Shown here in pieces: positions 5,739-6,493 of a DNA stretch of 6,493 nt (position 1 is its first letter; every line of letters begins with the position of its first letter). Source of the DNA: DATFEN01 sp035691285. GTDB taxonomy: Bacteria > Acidobacteriota > Vicinamibacteria > Fen-336. Below the pieces are notes generated by a model. It made no database searches and had not been told where the DNA came from. It worked only from the letters and a program-made list of their open reading frames with translations. Both the position numbers and the translations under genes were made by a program. The DNA is taken from positions 1 through 6,493 of the forward strand of contig DASSJI010000119.1 of assembly GCA_035691285.1 (NCBI GenBank). Reading direction: 5' to 3'.

Positions 5739-6493
5739 GTGTCCCGCGCGCCCGGTGGCTCGCTCCTGCTGCTCGGCGGCCTGGGCCTCCTGGCGGCCTT
5801 CGTGTTCGCCGTACTCCCGCGCTGGGCGTCGGCGCCGGTCGTCACGACCGAGGCAACACCCGCTTCGTCGCCCAGCGCATGGCCGAGCGAAGAGCCTTCC
5901 GTCACGACGCCGCCGCCGCGCGAAGCCGCCGAGCCGGAGCTCGAGCGCCCTCGAGCGGCGCCCGCGGCCGCGCCCGACGACTGGTCGGCCGCGGTGTCCG
6001 CGGGGTTTGCCGCTCTCGAGAGCGGGGACTTCAAGAGCGCGGGGAACGCTTTCGACCGGGCCGAGGCGCTTCGACCGGGCGCCCCCGCCGTGGCGGATGG
6101 TCTCGCTCGGGCCCGGTCGGGACTCCTGGAGCAGTCGCTTCGCGCGCACCGCCAGAGGGCGGAGGCCGCCGAGGCGCGGGAGGACTGGTCCGCCGCGCTG
6201 GCCGAGCACGACGCGGCGCTGAAGCTCGACGCCGCGGTGTCGTTCGCAGTTCTGGGGCGAAGCCGGTGCGCCGCGCGCGCGGCGCTGGACGAGCGCCTGC
6301 GGCGCTACCTGGAGCGACCCGACCGCCTCGCCGCCGAGGCTGTCGCGCGGGAAGCGGCGACGCTCCTCGAGCCGGCGAACGAGACGAAGCCGGCCGGGCC
6401 GCGGCTCCTGGCGCAGCGCGCGTCCGTCGAAAGCCTGCTCGCCGGCGTACGCCGGCCGGTGGCCGTGCGTCTCCTCTCCGACGGCCTGACGCG
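5739..6493 (+). CDS. Membrane-anchored TPR-like protein, GTG start, truncated by window end; function unknown
   Basis: A GTG at 5739 opens a frame with no stop to the right edge (251 complete codons visible). There is no ATG/GTG/TTG further upstream in this frame back into the previous gene that would serve better. The ribosome site is weak, so translation may depend on coupling, as the previous stop ends 11 bp earlier. Residues about 9-27 form one hydrophobic helix (LLLLGGLGLLAAFVFAVL), most likely an uncleaved anchor, with the rest outside the cytoplasm. Residues about 30-78 are Pro/Ala/Ser/Glu-rich. From residue 80 comes a TPR-like helix pair ('DWSAAVSAGFAALESGDF', then 'AGNAFDRAEALRPGAPAV'), with a second similar unit ('AREDWSAALAEHDAALKLD') and a long Ala/Arg/Glu-rich helical stretch. 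The last visible residues, 'RRPVAVRLLSDGLT', look like the first strand of a new beta-rich domain. Third gene of the envelope operon. Confidence 0.8.
   Translation, partial: MSRAPGGSLLLLGGLGLLAAFVFAVLPRWASAPVVTTEATPASSPSAWPSEEPSVTTPPPREAAEPELERPRAAPAAAPDDWSAAVSAGFAALESGDFKSAGNAFDRAEALRPGAPAVADGLARARSGLLEQSLRAHRQRAEAAEAREDWSAALAEHDAALKLDAAVSFAVLGRSRCAARAALDERLRRYLERPDRLAAEAVAREAATLLEPANETKPAGPRLLAQRASVESLLAGVRRPVAVRLLSDGLT

Noticed and set aside
5755..6222. 155-codon + strand open frame at the right end
   Set aside because: Its composition is Arg/Pro/Ser-rich without structure. The overlapping GTG frame from 5739 encodes a membrane helix and TPR-like repeats.

Overview
The window is a gene-dense, very GC-rich stretch (roughly 70 % GC or more by eye). 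All supported genes are on the + strand and there are no RNA genes, CRISPR arrays or mobile elements. Sec signal peptides, a lipoprotein with a non-Asp +2 residue and several exported proteins point to a Gram-negative (diderm) bacterium. The base composition and protein types suit a high-GC lineage such as Myxococcota, other deltaproteobacteria-like phyla, Acidobacteriota or a high-GC gammaproteobacterium. The sequence alone does not decide between these.

Layout. (1) Bases 2-340 hold the C-terminal end of a membrane glycosyltransferase of the GT39/ArnT-like type, cut by the window start. (2) Bases 376-3468 hold a 1030-residue exported two-enzyme protein. An M28 zinc peptidase of the glutamate carboxypeptidase II / transferrin-receptor type (protease-associated, catalytic and dimerisation domains) is fused in one frame to a class A beta-lactamase-like serine hydrolase with SxxK, SDN and KTG motifs. 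(3) A gap of about 140 bp contains two short inverted repeats and a possible -10 element next to the following start codon. (4) Bases 3610-6493 hold three closely spaced genes: a lipoprotein with a long Gly/Glu/Ala-rich tether and a conserved-looking charged C-terminal segment; a 489-residue exported protein of unknown function; and a GTG-started, membrane-anchored TPR-like protein that runs off the right edge and lies 11 bp after its neighbour.

How they may work together. The two enzymatic modules of the fusion share one signal peptide, so both should act outside the cytoplasm, on peptides and/or beta-lactam or cell-wall-type substrates. The three downstream genes have spacings of 12 and 11 bp and look like one operon. 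All three products are predicted at the cell envelope (lipoprotein, exported protein, membrane-tethered TPR protein), so an uncharacterised envelope complex is a reasonable hypothesis. The M28/beta-lactamase fusion and this three-gene module are the main points of interest. The very long antisense open frames are composition artefacts.
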